From Okeania hirsuta (lineage in GTDB: Bacteria; Cyanobacteriota; Cyanobacteriia; Cyanobacteriales; Microcoleaceae): 64,000 nucleotides of DNA. Of the stretch, positions 1 to 9,288 are shown piece by piece (the stretch's first letter is position 1; the number at the start of each line of letters is the position of its first letter). The stretch covers positions 1-64,000 of the forward strand of contig NZ_RCBY01000016.1 of assembly GCF_003838195.1 (NCBI RefSeq), read 5' to 3'. Made by a program: the position numbers and the translations under genes. Below the pieces are notes generated by a model. The model was not told where the DNA came from and ran no database searches. It was given only the letters and a program-made list of their open reading frames with translations.

Positions 1-22
1 AAAACCAATATCAGTCAATGCT

Positions 23-547
23 TTGATATTTAACCAGCAAGCGCTAATTAATAATTACCTCTCCTGGAAAATAAGAGGATTGACTAATAATGAAAATTTT
101 TTCTTCTCTTGGTCGATGGTCGGCCAGCGAGGAGACCAGCTTTTGACAGAGCCGCTCCGAGGGCCATCCCTACTAGCAAAAATCCACGCTCGGATAGCTA
201 ATATTCGTAAAGACGCTATCCATAAACTAACTACCTATCTTGCTAAAAACCACAGCATAATAAAGATAGAAGATTTACAAATTAAGGCATTCTTAAAAAA
301 TCACAAATTAGCAGGTGCAATTGCAGATTGTGGGATGTATGAATTTAGATGCCAATTAGAATATAAAACTGAGAAATTCTCAAGTCAATTAGTGCTTGTA
401 GATAGAATGTTTCCAAGTTCACAGATTTGCTCTAATTGTGGGAATCATCGTCATCAGATGCCATTAAAAAACCGCGTTTATATTTGCCCTGATTGTGGTC
501 ACATTGAGGACAAAGATTTAAATGCCAGCAAGAATATAGAACGATAG
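23..547 (+). pseudogene. tnpB: Truncated IS200/IS605 TnpB (C-terminal part), fused to a repeat
   Basis: The second half of this 174-codon frame is the C-terminal part of a TnpB RNA-guided nuclease. It has a RuvC-II motif IKIEDL, a four-cysteine zinc finger (CSNCGN ... CPDCGH) and the RuvC-III stretch DKDLNASKNI. The RuvC-I region and N-terminal domain are absent. The first ~50 codons are instead repeat family A (about 42-171), which has landed inside tnpB and happens to keep the frame open. A nuclease without RuvC-I should be dead. The true 5' part may lie left of the window, but the repeat in between makes a functional protein unlikely. Confidence 0.8.
42..171 (+). repeat. Dispersed repeat family A, copy 1 (inside tnpB remnant)
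   Basis: It starts with alternating TAATTAATAATTACC, then an AGAGGATTGA core and the diagnostic TTCTCTTGGTCGAT. The same core recurs at 42640, 61478 and, inverted, at 13389, 58758 and 59691. This copy lacks the usual ...TTATTCGGTAA end. It interrupts the tnpB reading frame. Confidence 0.65.
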
Positions 548-700
548 TTTGAAGGAATATTCCCATCCGACTCTACCAAGTCAAACGGTAAGCTCTACGG
601 GGATGGCCTGCGGAGTGGACAAACCCTTTAGTTGCCAAACTAAAGCCACGTTGAAACAGGAAGTTAACACCAAAACTACATAACGTCCAGTTAAGTCTAG
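548..700 (+). ncRNA. Possible remnant of TnpB guide RNA / right end
   Basis: TnpB guide (omega) RNAs start inside the tnpB 3' end and run into the element's right end. This stretch follows the tnpB stop directly and has the GC-richer, structured look of such ends, including an inverted GGTTTGTCC/GGACAAACC-like segment and a TTTAGTTGCCAAACTAAAG hairpin near 629-647. No expression evidence exists and the nuclease is broken, so this is a positional guess. Confidence 0.25.
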
Positions 701-732
701 ATTTGCTGAGTTTTGGGTCAGTTTAATAGAGC

Positions 733-775
733 GGAATACCATAATTACTTAAGGAATACCATTCAAGGGTATACT
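733..775 (+). promoter_or_regulatory. Operator-like repeats overlapping a possible -10 box
   Basis: GGAATACCAT occurs at 733-742 and again at 753-762, exactly 20 bp apart. An inverted half site GGTATAC follows at 768-774, making ATACC-N7-GGTAT. A -10-like TATACT sits at 770-775. The gene 30 bp downstream encodes a ribbon-helix-helix protein, a class that often represses its own promoter at such repeats. Site function is inferred. Confidence 0.35.
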
Positions 776-806
776 AGAAACATTATGGTGGCCAAGGAGA
801 TTTATA

Positions 807-2432
807 ATGGCAAAAAAACGTAATGGTGCCACCTCATATTCAGAAAGCAAGGTTAAAGTCGGTGTGTCTCTGACTCCCACTAGCGCTGAGAGGCTAAAGG
901 ACGTAGCAACTGAACTTGGTCTATCTAGGTCTGAGTTAATTGAGCGCATTGCTAGAGGAGACCTTGCAATTTTGAGAGAGGCGGCACAGATCCAAGTAAA
1001 TTTGGACAATAAATCGGAGACAGAAAATAATGCTCTGAAGACAAATGAAGTATCTGATGAAAAATTGGATATAGTAACAGTTCCAGAACCATTAGTTGAC
1101 TCTGTAGAAGTACAAAATCAGTTATCGGAAAGTTATCAAACTTTACAACAAGAGTTGGCATCTCAGATGGCACAGATTAAACATTTGGAATACCAAATGA
1201 CTGCGATGGTGTCAAGAGAAAGTTATGAAACTTTACAGAAGCAATTAGAAGAAGATAAAAAAGTAATCGTAGAGTCTCAAGCACAACTAGCTCAACTTAA
1301 ACAACTAGAAGAGCAAGTAGCTTTGATGGTATCTCAGGAAAGTTATAAAACTCTCCAGCAAGAATCTCAAGGACAACTAGCTCAACTAAAACAACTAGAA
1401 GAGCAAATTGCTTTGATGGTATCTAGGGAAGTATACGATTCTTTGCAAGACCAATCACAGGAGCAAATTGCTCAAGTTGAGCAACTAGAATCTCAGATAG
1501 CTTCAATGGTATCAAAGGAAGTTTATCAGAATCTTCAGCAAGAGTCACAAGAGCAAATAGCTCAATTAAAAGAGCAAATTGCTTTGATGGTATCTAGGGA
1601 AGTATACGATTCTTTGCAAGACCAATCACAGGAGCAAATTGCTCAAGTTGAGCAACTAGAATCTCAGATAGCTTCAATGGTATCAAAGGAAGTTTATCAG
1701 AATCTTCAGCAAGAGTCACAAGAGCAAATGGCTCAATTAAAAGAGCAAATTGCTTTGATGGTATCTAGGGAAGTTTATGATTCTTTGCAAGACAAATCAC
1801 AGGAGCAAATTGCTCAAGTTGAGCAACTAGAATCTCAGATAGCTTCAATGGTATCAAAGGAAGTTTATCAGAATCTTCAGCAAGAGTCACAAGAGCAAAT
1901 AGCTCAACTTCAAAAACTAGAATCTCAAATAGCTTCAATGGTATTGCGGGAAAGTTATGAGACCCTGCAAAATCAGTCAGAAAAACAACAAGATAAGTTG
2001 CAACATCTAGAAGCACAAATTACCACAATGGTTTCTAGAGAAGTTTATGAGACTTTGCAGCGTCAGTCAGAAGAACAGCAAAATAAGTTGCGAAGTTTCG
2101 AAGAACAGACTGATTTAATGGTGTCAAAAGAAAATTATGAAGCTTTGCAGCACCAGTTACAGGAGCAACTCAATAAGTTGCAATATCTTGAATCTATAGT
2201 TGGTTCAATGGTATCACAGGAAACTTATGAAGCTTTAGAAAAACAGTCAGAATTGCAGAAACAAATAATTACAGATTATCAAAATAAACTGACTAAATTG
2301 CAACAAGAATTTCACGATCAAGTCGAGACAATACAGGCTTCAAGAAAGCAAATTTCTGAGTTACAAACTACATCTATGATTGCAGAAAATCACATTCTTA
2401 ATAGATGGCAAAATCGTACCTTTTCTAGATAA
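807..2432 (+). CDS. RHH-domain protein with long coiled-coil repeats
   Basis: Unrecognised as a named protein. Residues ~15-55 look like a ribbon-helix-helix/CopG DNA-binding domain (KVKVGVSLTP...LGLSRSELIERIAR). The rest, ~120-520, is Gln/Glu-rich predicted coiled coil. It is built from twelve 28-29-residue modules centred on MVS-x-E-x-Y-x-x-LQ. Three middle pairs are near-identical 57-residue units. The start is well supported: AAGGAG lies 7-8 bases before ATG. It stands alone between two transposase remnants. A DNA-tethered filament, such as a nucleoid-organising or partition-like protein, is a reasonable inference but no family name can be given. Repeat number probably varies by slippage or recombination. 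Confidence 0.75.
   Translation: MAKKRNGATSYSESKVKVGVSLTPTSAERLKDVATELGLSRSELIERIARGDLAILREAAQIQVNLDNKSETENNALKTNEVSDEKLDIVTVPEPLVDSVEVQNQLSESYQTLQQELASQMAQIKHLEYQMTAMVSRESYETLQKQLEEDKKVIVESQAQLAQLKQLEEQVALMVSQESYKTLQQESQGQLAQLKQLEEQIALMVSREVYDSLQDQSQEQIAQVEQLESQIASMVSKEVYQNLQQESQEQIAQLKEQIALMVSREVYDSLQDQSQEQIAQVEQLESQIASMVSKEVYQNLQQESQEQMAQLKEQIALMVSREVYDSLQDKSQEQIAQVEQLESQIASMVSKEVYQNLQQESQEQIAQLQKLESQIASMVLRESYETLQNQSEKQQDKLQHLEAQITTMVSREVYETLQRQSEEQQNKLRSFEEQTDLMVSKENYEALQHQLQEQLNKLQYLESIVGSMVSQETYEALEKQSELQKQIITDYQNKLTKLQQEFHDQVETIQASRKQISELQTTSMIAENHILNRWQNRTFSR
1401..1913 (+). repeat. Three in-frame 171 bp tandem repeats
   Basis: Units begin at 1401, 1572 and 1743 with GAGCAAATTGCTTTGATGG. 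Each is 171 bp (57 codons). The copies differ by only a few bases, for example atacgat versus tttatgat. The near-identity at synonymous positions points to recent duplication within the coiled-coil gene. Confidence 0.9.
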
Positions 2433-3249
2433 AATCAAAGAAATATGATTCTTTTGATTAATTCCAAAATTTGAAATTTTCAGTTGGGAAAATTCAAAAC
2501 AAATCAGGGAGAAAAAGGTAATTATTTATTTCCCAAGCGACAAATGCTCTCCGCTAATTGCTAATTGATGAATGTAGAGATTAAATCTTTGTATTCCACA
2601 AGGAAGAGCGGAGAGAATCCAAGTCGCATAATGGTTTATCATGATCGGGTAAATAGTGAAATATTTATAGCAGGGAACAGGGAACATGGAACACTGGGAA
2701 AAACATTGTCTAGTGATTCATCATTAGTGTATGTCCTCACTGCTCTGGCTATTGCTATAAAATGAAAAAAAGGTATCAAAAAATATATCTGAATATTAAA
2801 TAGAGTTTAATAAACTAATTAAATCATGTCCGGATAATTACTGATGAAAAAAATTTATCCTCTTTTTCTTCCCTCCTGACTCGGTCTTCATGACTCAGTC
2901 TTCCTGACTACTCTTCTCGTTATTTATAACTATTCAACCGGACATAATATTATTTAGATGCCTAAATCATCTCTAGGCAGAAATCTTAACTTTCGTTTTT
3001 GAATATTATTTTAGTAAAGTGAATTTCTTACGAGTAGCAAATATACAAATAATTTTTGTCTACCTACTAGAAATCTCGAAAAACGGTTCTCAAGCCCTGA
3101 CGTCACCATTACAAAATTGGCAGATTTGGATATGTCTACTAATATAGTTAATTTTCTATTTTAATGACAATTTGACCAAAGCTTAATTGTTGATAATTTT
3201 ACACTTTATCCAAAGCCCAAATAAATTGCAGGCGTTGCAGATTTGCGGG
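2433..3249. other. Gene-free spacer with repeat B1
   Basis: No convincing gene. A 66-codon frame at 2565-2765 runs through dispersed GGGAACA-type heptamer repeats and has no recognisable features. The stretch holds family B copy 1 and AT-rich sequence leading into an IS1 remnant. Confidence 0.5.
2823..2949 (+). repeat. Repeat family B, copy 1
   Basis: Terminal inverted repeats ATCATGTCCGG and CCGGACATAAT enclose ~105 bp of low-complexity CTGACT-type repeats. Family B copies recur at 18247, 24193, 24372, 39173, 43571 and 47410, with a left-end half at 53298 and a right-end half near 9165. It has no coding capacity and resembles a miniature inverted-repeat element. Confidence 0.75.
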
Positions 3250-4065
3250 ATGAATGATAGGTTGGGACAGAGCAAGTCAAAGGGAAAAAATGTGGAATGT
3301 CCAGAGTGCCAATCTAAACATATCCGTAAGAACGGTCGCAGACGCGGCCAGCAGAACCACATTTGTGTCAATTGCGGTCGCCAATTTGTATCGAATCCTC
3401 AAACTTAACTAGGATACAGTGACGATGCTCGTCTCATTTGTCTAAAAATGTATGTCAATGGTATGGGTTTTCGTGGGATAGAACGGGTAACAGGAATTCA
3501 TCATACCACCGTCATCCGATGGTGACGACAGGTCGGAGAACAGTTACCAGATGCCTATGAACCCTCCGAAATTCCTGAAGTTGGGTTCCTTGACGAACTA
3601 CAAACTTTTGTCGGCTCAAAAAAAAGAAAATCTGGCTCTGGACAGCAGTTGACCACTTCCAAGCTGGTATATTAGGTTGGGTGGTAGGAGACCATAGTGC
3701 TCTGACTTTTGAACCTCTATGGCAGATTGTTGGACTGTGGCAGTGCTTCTTCTACGTTACTGATGGGTTTAAGGTGTACCCCCAGTATATTCGTATCGGG
3801 CGACCAGATAGTGAGCAAGACCTACATGACCCGAGTAGAGGGAGAAAATACAGGTCTAAGACATTATTTGGCTCGCTTACATCGCAAGACCTTGTGTGAT
3901 TCCAAGTCAATAGAGATGCTTAAACATTCCATCCGACTATTAATTCACTATCTTAAGTTTTGGGATTTGCCCGTTCCCTCTAGATTCATCCCGCCCCTCA
4001 GCAACGCCAAATTGCACGCTAACTATCGTCACCAATATATCCAATATATATTCTCTACAAAATAA
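3250..4065 (+). pseudogene. Broken IS1-family transposase
   Basis: Three frames together spell an IS1-type transposase. The N-terminal zinc finger is CPECQSKHIRKNGRRRGQQN...CVNCGRQF (from ~3298). A helix-turn-helix-like segment follows (VNGMGFRGIERVTGIHHTTVIRW). The InsB-like C-terminus contains VTDGFKVYP and KTYMTRVEGENTGLRHYLARL. An in-frame stop at ~3406-3408, another at the W-stop-R junction near 3525 and frameshifts around 3640-3800 prevent a single product. Some IS1 elements use programmed frameshifting, but the number of lesions here argues for decay. Confidence 0.85.
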
Positions 4066-4129
4066 TTGGAAAGTACTAAAATATAACTAATTAATTTCTG
4101 TTAACTTAAATTAATGATTAAATAAAAAT

Positions 4130-5335
4130 ATGCCACCCAAAATAATTATAAAAAATCTCATTAAAATTTATGGCAAAAAACATCTTGCCGCTCTTAAGTT
4201 GTTTCGGGAAGGTAAAACAAGAGATTATATACTGCAATCCACAGGTAATGTATTAGGATTGGCCGATATATCTCTTGAGATTAATCAAGGGGAAATATTT
4301 GTATTAATGGGTTTATCCGGCTCAGGAAAATCTACCCTGGCTCGATGTATTAATCGTTTGATTCATCCCACTAGCGGACATATTTATATTGATGATGAAG
4401 ATGTTGCTCACGTTGGTGAGACACGAATGCGAGAAATACGACTTAATAAAGTCTCAATGGTTTTTCAACGTTTTGGGTTGTTTCCTCACAAAACAGTCGC
4501 TGAAAATGTAGAGTATGGACTAAAGGTGCGGGGAGTTGAACGAATTAATCGTCGCCAGAAAGCACTAGAAACATTAGAAGTTGTGGGTTTAGCTAAATGG
4601 GCAGATTATAAACCGACCTCTTTGAGTGGGGGAATGCAGCAACGAGTGGGTTTGGCCCGTGCTTTGGCTACTGATGCAGAAATTTTATTAATGGACGAAG
4701 CTTTTAGTGCCCTTGACCCATTGACTAGGGGAGAGATGCAAGATGAATTGTTGCGACTCCAGAAAGAATTACACAAAACTATTGTGTTTATTAGTCATGA
4801 TATTCAAGAGGCTTTGAAACTAGGCGATCGTATTGCTGTAATGAAAGCAGGGGCAATTGTTCAATTGGGGACACCAGAAGAATTACTCACTCAACCAAAA
4901 AATGATTATATCACTGCTTTCATCCAAGAGGTAAATCCTGCACAATTTATTACAGTAGGTTCTATTATTAATCAAACAGCTTCTCTGAGGATTGGCCAAG
5001 ATTCTGTTGGCTCTGGGCTGAAAAAAATGTTAGACCATAATCTCCAAGTTATGTATGTGCTCGATCAACAGAATAAACCTGTTGGTTTGGTAAAAAAAGA
5101 ACATCTAGAAACCAGTCTCAAACAGGAAAAAGAAGATATTATGGGGGTGATAGAAACTGATTTTCCTATAATTGATGTTTCTGCTCATCTAGGAAATATT
5201 TTTCACCTTTATAAACAAGGATTTCCTCTAGCGGTAGTTGATGAAGAAAAAGAATTTAAAGGTATGGTAGAAGCTTCTGATGTACTTACCAGTTTGGGGC
5301 GACAAACTACTCAAGAAAAATTACCTACTCCTTAA
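4130..5335 (+). CDS. proV: Glycine betaine/proline ABC importer, ATPase subunit
   Basis: This is the ATP-hydrolysing subunit of an osmoprotectant importer of the ProV/OpuAA family, acting at the inner face of the plasma membrane. Visible motifs are Walker A GLSGSGKST (~residues 61-69), signature LSGGMQQR (~165), Walker B LLMDEAFSALDP (~187) and H-loop FISHD. A C-terminal tandem CBS region (~275-395) in this family senses ionic strength. The 401-residue length is typical. The permease/binding-protein fusion lies 1.4 kb downstream on the same strand, separated by a repeat array, so co-transcription is uncertain. The start gives the usual N-terminus preceding the ABC domain; no strong Shine-Dalgarno is seen. 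Confidence 0.93.
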   Translation: MPPKIIIKNLIKIYGKKHLAALKLFREGKTRDYILQSTGNVLGLADISLEINQGEIFVLMGLSGSGKSTLARCINRLIHPTSGHIYIDDEDVAHVGETRMREIRLNKVSMVFQRFGLFPHKTVAENVEYGLKVRGVERINRRQKALETLEVVGLAKWADYKPTSLSGGMQQRVGLARALATDAEILLMDEAFSALDPLTRGEMQDELLRLQKELHKTIVFISHDIQEALKLGDRIAVMKAGAIVQLGTPEELLTQPKNDYITAFIQEVNPAQFITVGSIINQTASLRIGQDSVGSGLKKMLDHNLQVMYVLDQQNKPVGLVKKEHLETSLKQEKEDIMGVIETDFPIIDVSAHLGNIFHLYKQGFPLAVVDEEKEFKGMVEASDVLTSLGRQTTQEKLPTP

Positions 5336-5340
5336 CAAAT

Positions 5341-5361
5341 TTCTTGAAAGCTTTTCAAGAA
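5341..5361. other. Perfect 9 bp hairpin right after proV
   Basis: TTCTTGAAA and TTTCAAGAA (5341-5349, 5353-5361) pair around a 3-base loop five bases after the proV stop. An A-run, not a T-run, follows on the + strand, so it is not a classical terminator for proV. It may protect the mRNA end or pause polymerase. The sequence from here to 5609 shows nothing else recognisable. Confidence 0.4.
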
Positions 5362-5609
5362 AAAAGAAAGGGTAGTCCTGCATAGTAATGTTTAAGGACA
5401 AAATTTGATATTTACCGAAATATTTATTCTCCCAGATATTCAACAGTATTTTGAGAGTAAGTCGTGAAAAATTATCGCTCCCTCTAACTTTTACCATTAC
5501 TATGCACTACTACCAAAGAAAGCATTTGAACTATTTTGTGTAGCAATAAAAGTCTCTGTAGTTTAACTTTTTTTTCCAGTAATAATAAATTTAGGGTTTA
5601 CACAAAAAC

Positions 5610-6625
5610 ACCACCCAAAGTAAATCGAGAAATTAGGTAAAACCACTATATATAGTAAAGAAAAACTATAACGTCTTAGATATGTAGTGTTGAGAACTGA
5701 AAAAACCATCTATATCTTAAAATCTCAAACAAATACCAAAACACCACCCAAAGTAAATCGAGAAATTAGGTAAAACCACTATATATAGTAAAGAAAAACT
5801 ATAACGTCTTAGATATGTAGTGTTGAGAACTAAAAAAACATCTATTCTCAAACAAATACCAAAATATTACCCAAAGTAAATCGAGAAATTAGGTAAAACT
5901 ACTATATATAGTAAAGAAAAACTATAACGTCTTAGATATGTAGTGTTGAGAACTGAAAAAACCATCTATATCTTAAAATCTCAAACAAATACCAAAACAC
6001 CACCCAAAGTAAATCGAGAAATTAGGTAAAACCACTATATATAGTAAAGAAAAACTATAACGTCTTAGATATGTAGTGTTGAGAACTAAAAAAACATCTA
6101 TTCTCAAACAAATACCAAAATATTACCCAAAGTAAATCGAGAAATTAGGTAAAACTACTATATATAGTAAAGAAAAACTATAACGTCTTAGATATGTAGC
6201 GTTAACAACTCAAAAAACCATCTGTTTTGAGCACTGATGCCAAAATACTATCCAAAATAAATTGAGAAATCAGGGAAAAACACTATATATAGTAAAGAAA
6301 AACTATAACGTCTTAGATATGTAGCGTTAACAACTCAAAAAACCATCTGTTTTGAGCACTGATGCCAAAATACTATCCAAAATAAATTGAGAAATCAGGG
6401 AAAAACACTATATATAGTAAAGAAAAACTATAACGTCTTAGATATGTAGCGTTAACAACTCAAAAAACCATCTGTTTTGAGCACTGATGCCAAAATACTA
6501 TCCAAAATAAATTGAGAAATCAGGGAAAAACACTATATATAGTAAAGAAAAACTATAACGTCTTAGATATGTAGCGTTAACAACTCAAAAAACCATCTGT
6601 TTTGAGCACTGATGCCAAAATATTA
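5610..6625 (+). repeat. Eight-copy 123-133 bp direct repeat array between proV and proWX
   Basis: The palindrome ACTATATATAGT starts copies at 5645, 5778, 5901, 6034, 6157, 6282, 6407 and 6532. It is followed in each by AAAGAAAAACTATAACGTC and a TTAGATATGTAG stretch. Spacing is 133, 123, 133, 123, 125, 125, 125 bp. The first five copies alternate, forming a 256 bp higher-order unit, and the last ones form a separate 125 bp subfamily. No open frame crosses the array. It fills the spacer upstream of the permease gene, so a regulatory effect is possible but unproven. Confidence 0.9.
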
Positions 6626-6766
6626 ATTTCGAGCCAGAGTAATATAAATATAAATTAAATAGCTTCCCAGAGACTATTTATCAAGCACTTTAGGAGGAAG
6701 ATATCTGTAAGTCCCTGCTACCTAAAGATTTGAATAAAACCTAACACCAAAGGAGCCAATAATATA

Positions 6767-8755
6767 GTGTTCAAATTTTTTCCCATATCAAATTACTTTA
6801 TAACTGCAACTCAAGGAGGATTAGACAAAATATTTAATCCTTTCCAGTTTTACACTTTACCCTTAGACGAATGGGTTAACACTGCTGTTAATTTTCTAGT
6901 TGATAACTTTCGTCCCCTATTTCAAGCTATCAGCTTACCCATAAAAAATACTCTGGAAATAATTAAATCTGGTTTTCTAGCTGTTCCCCCCTTGATTTTT
7001 CTCATAATTATTGTCCTGCTGGTCTGGCAATTAGCAGGAAGAAAAATAGCCATCTACAGCATCATCGCTCTTTGTATAATTGGTTTTTGTGGCGCTTGGG
7101 AAGCAGCAATGGTTTCCCTGGCCCTGGTTCTAACAGCCGTAATATTTTGTATGTTAGTAGGTATTCCTCTAGGTATTATTAGTGCCATTAGCGATCGCTT
7201 CAACAAAATATTACGTCCCTTTCTAGATGCTATGCAAACTCTTCCAAGTTTCGTCTACCTAGTACCTGTAGTAATGTTATTTGGAATTGGAGAAGTTTCG
7301 GGTATTATTGCCACATTTGTTTTTGCAGTCCCCCCTCTAATTCGTCTGACAAATCTGGGCATTAGGCAAGTATCTCCAGAAGCAGTAGAAGCAGCTTTGG
7401 CTTTTGGCTCAACTCCCCAACAAGTCTTATTAGAAGTACAAATTCCTTTGGCTTTGCCTACTATTTTGGCTGGTACAAATCAAGCGATTTTGTTGGCCTT
7501 ATCAATGTCAGTTGTCACCTCAATGATTGGGGTAGAGGGATTAGGACAAATGGTATTACAAGGTCTGGGTCGTTTAAATGTCGGACTAGCTACTGTAGGT
7601 GGTTTGGGTATTGTTTTAATTGCGGTGATGCTCGACCGTATCACTCAATCTATTAGTCAGGGAAAAGTTAATTCTTGGCAAGAGCGAGGTTTAATTGGAT
7701 GGTGGCGGTCTCGTGGCTTTTCCAAAAAAAAAGGCACAACTCTAGGGATAAGTATTTTGCTTGCTTTGCTGGTTGGTGTTACTAGCTGGCAATTAATGTC
7801 CCAAACTACTATCAACTCAAAAAATGAAGCATTACCAGGGAATGGAATAATTGTCCGGTCTACTTCTGGTCTGGAAACATCGGGTATATTTGTTACGGAG
7901 ATTGTGAATATTGGGCTGGAGAAATTAGGCTATCAGGTGAAAGGAGCAAAACAATTGAATGTTCCGGCAATGCACATTGCTGTTAGTAATAATGATGTGG
8001 ATTTTACTGGTGTTCATTGGCAAGTTGCCCAAAAAGAATTTTTTGACAAGAATGGTGGGGAAGATAAATTAGAAAGGATTGGAACGCTAATTTCTGATTG
8101 TCAAGCGGGGTATCAGATAGATAAACAGACTGCTGAGAAATATAATATTACTGATTTATCACAACTCAAAGATCCAAAAATTGCTAAACTTTTTGATTCA
8201 GATGGTGATGGTAAGGCAAATTTAATCGGTTGTACTGCTGGTTGGGTGTGTGAAAGAATAATAAATCATCATTTACAGGTTTATGGACTTGAGGATACTG
8301 TTGAGCAAATTGAAGGAGATTATTCTTCTTTGATGGTGGATACTTTGACTCGTTATCGGCAAGGTAAACCTATTCTTTATTTTACTTGGACTCCTCATTG
8401 GTTAGCTTCAATTTTAAAAGTTGAGGAGGATGTGGAATGGTTGGGCGTTCCTTTTACATCCTTATTAGAAACTCAGGGAAACTTCACCGCAGAAGATACT
8501 TCAGTAAATGGAAAAAATCTTGGTATTCCAGTCGATAAAGTTCGGATATTAGCAAATAAGAATTTTTTGCAGGATAATCCAGTTGCGAAAAGTTTATTTG
8601 AACAGATTGAAATTCCTCTAGAGGATGTTAATTTTCAACAGGAAAAAGTTAAAAATGGGGAGAATAAACCTGTAGATATTCGCCGTCACGCTGAAGAATG
8701 GGTTGCTAGTCATCAAGGGTTATTTGATAGTTGGTTAGAAGTAGCAAAAAGTTAG
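6767..8755 (+). CDS. proWX: Betaine importer permease fused to substrate-binding domain
   Basis: The N-terminal ~300 residues are a ProW-type permease with several hydrophobic segments and an EAA-like loop around AAFGSTPQQVLLEVQIPLALP. Residues ~340-662 are an OpuAC/ProX-type binding domain. Its Trp/aromatic-rich sites (GVHWQVAQ, CTAGWVCE, YFTWTPHW) match the aromatic box that binds quaternary amines. The fusion places the binding domain outside the membrane, as in OpuABC-type importers, with ProV (4130-5335) as ATPase. The start is GTG at 6767, with AAAGGAG ending 11 bases upstream. The sequence before this gene is the repeat array; its own promoter would have to lie at about 6630-6750. Confidence 0.92.
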   Translation: MFKFFPISNYFITATQGGLDKIFNPFQFYTLPLDEWVNTAVNFLVDNFRPLFQAISLPIKNTLEIIKSGFLAVPPLIFLIIIVLLVWQLAGRKIAIYSIIALCIIGFCGAWEAAMVSLALVLTAVIFCMLVGIPLGIISAISDRFNKILRPFLDAMQTLPSFVYLVPVVMLFGIGEVSGIIATFVFAVPPLIRLTNLGIRQVSPEAVEAALAFGSTPQQVLLEVQIPLALPTILAGTNQAILLALSMSVVTSMIGVEGLGQMVLQGLGRLNVGLATVGGLGIVLIAVMLDRITQSISQGKVNSWQERGLIGWWRSRGFSKKKGTTLGISILLALLVGVTSWQLMSQTTINSKNEALPGNGIIVRSTSGLETSGIFVTEIVNIGLEKLGYQVKGAKQLNVPAMHIAVSNNDVDFTGVHWQVAQKEFFDKNGGEDKLERIGTLISDCQAGYQIDKQTAEKYNITDLSQLKDPKIAKLFDSDGDGKANLIGCTAGWVCERIINHHLQVYGLEDTVEQIEGDYSSLMVDTLTRYRQGKPILYFTWTPHWLASILKVEEDVEWLGVPFTSLLETQGNFTAEDTSVNGKNLGIPVDKVRILANKNFLQDNPVAKSLFEQIEIPLEDVNFQQEKVKNGENKPVDIRRHAEEWVASHQGLFDSWLEVAKS

Positions 8756-8857
8756 GTTTTTATCACTCAAAATAAATAAGATATTTGTCAATTATCAAGG
8801 GTTTTCATATTGCCTCTGTCATCAATAGTGCTTATTACTAAACTGGAATGTAAAATA

Positions 8858-9152
8858 TGGCGTTGGTAAATGAAGGTATGATGAGGAAAGAATGCGATCG
8901 CTAAATAGTTAGAAGTTTTTGAGCTAATGGTACAGGAATAGTTAGACATTCATGTTTTAGCTCATTTGAATAACCTTTTTGTGTTTGATAACAGTCTAAA
9001 AACTGTCGAGAGACAATCAACACAGATGTAATTCTGTTTTCCTTTCTTAAATCCATTTTTGTTAACGTGAGTTGATTGGCATGACCGACATTGCATTAAA
9101 GTTCACCTATAAGGGCTTTTTGGAAATATCATACCCTAATTTACCAACGCCA
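8858..9152 (-). mobile_element. Non-autonomous element with 25 bp terminal inverted repeats
   Basis: TGGCGTTGGTAAAT (8858-8871) is perfectly inverted at 9139-9152. GGTATGAT (8875-8882) is inverted at 9128-9135, with equal 3-base gaps. This makes ~25 bp terminal inverted repeats around a 295 bp element that carries only a zinc-finger transposase fragment. It looks like an internally deleted insertion sequence. Confidence 0.65.
8962..9096 (-). pseudogene. Zinc-finger fragment of an IS1-like transposase
   Basis: A 44-codon minus-strand frame reads MQCRSCQSTHVNKNGFKKG then KQNYICVDC. This is the N-terminal zinc finger typical of IS1-family transposases and close to the one at ~3298. It ends in a stop after LFK. 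The DDE catalytic part is absent. It lies inside the 8858-9152 inverted-repeat element. Confidence 0.6.
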
Positions 9153-9288
9153 AAATTTTTTCATCACTAATTATCCGGACATGATATAACTCGATATTAG
9201 ACTTGTGGCTTGATATGGTAAAAAATTGCCAAAACTCTTGGTGTAGTTTGAGCGTTTTTTTCAATCTATTTAGCAACAAATCTATTGT

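Larger units (their letters stand above)
8756..9288. other. Spacer holding an inverted-repeat element and half of repeat B
   Basis: No intact gene. It contains the 8858-9152 inverted-repeat element with a transposase fragment, then the right end of family B (ATTATCCGGACATGATATA, ~9168-9187) without a matching left end. Confidence 0.5.

Noticed and set aside
2565-2765. 66-codon frame after the coiled-coil gene
   Set aside because: Runs through GGGAACA-type repeats and ends in low complexity; no features of a real protein.
5610-6625. CRISPR-like repeat array
   Set aside because: Units are 123-133 bp and conserved over their whole length; there are no unique spacers and no cas genes nearby.
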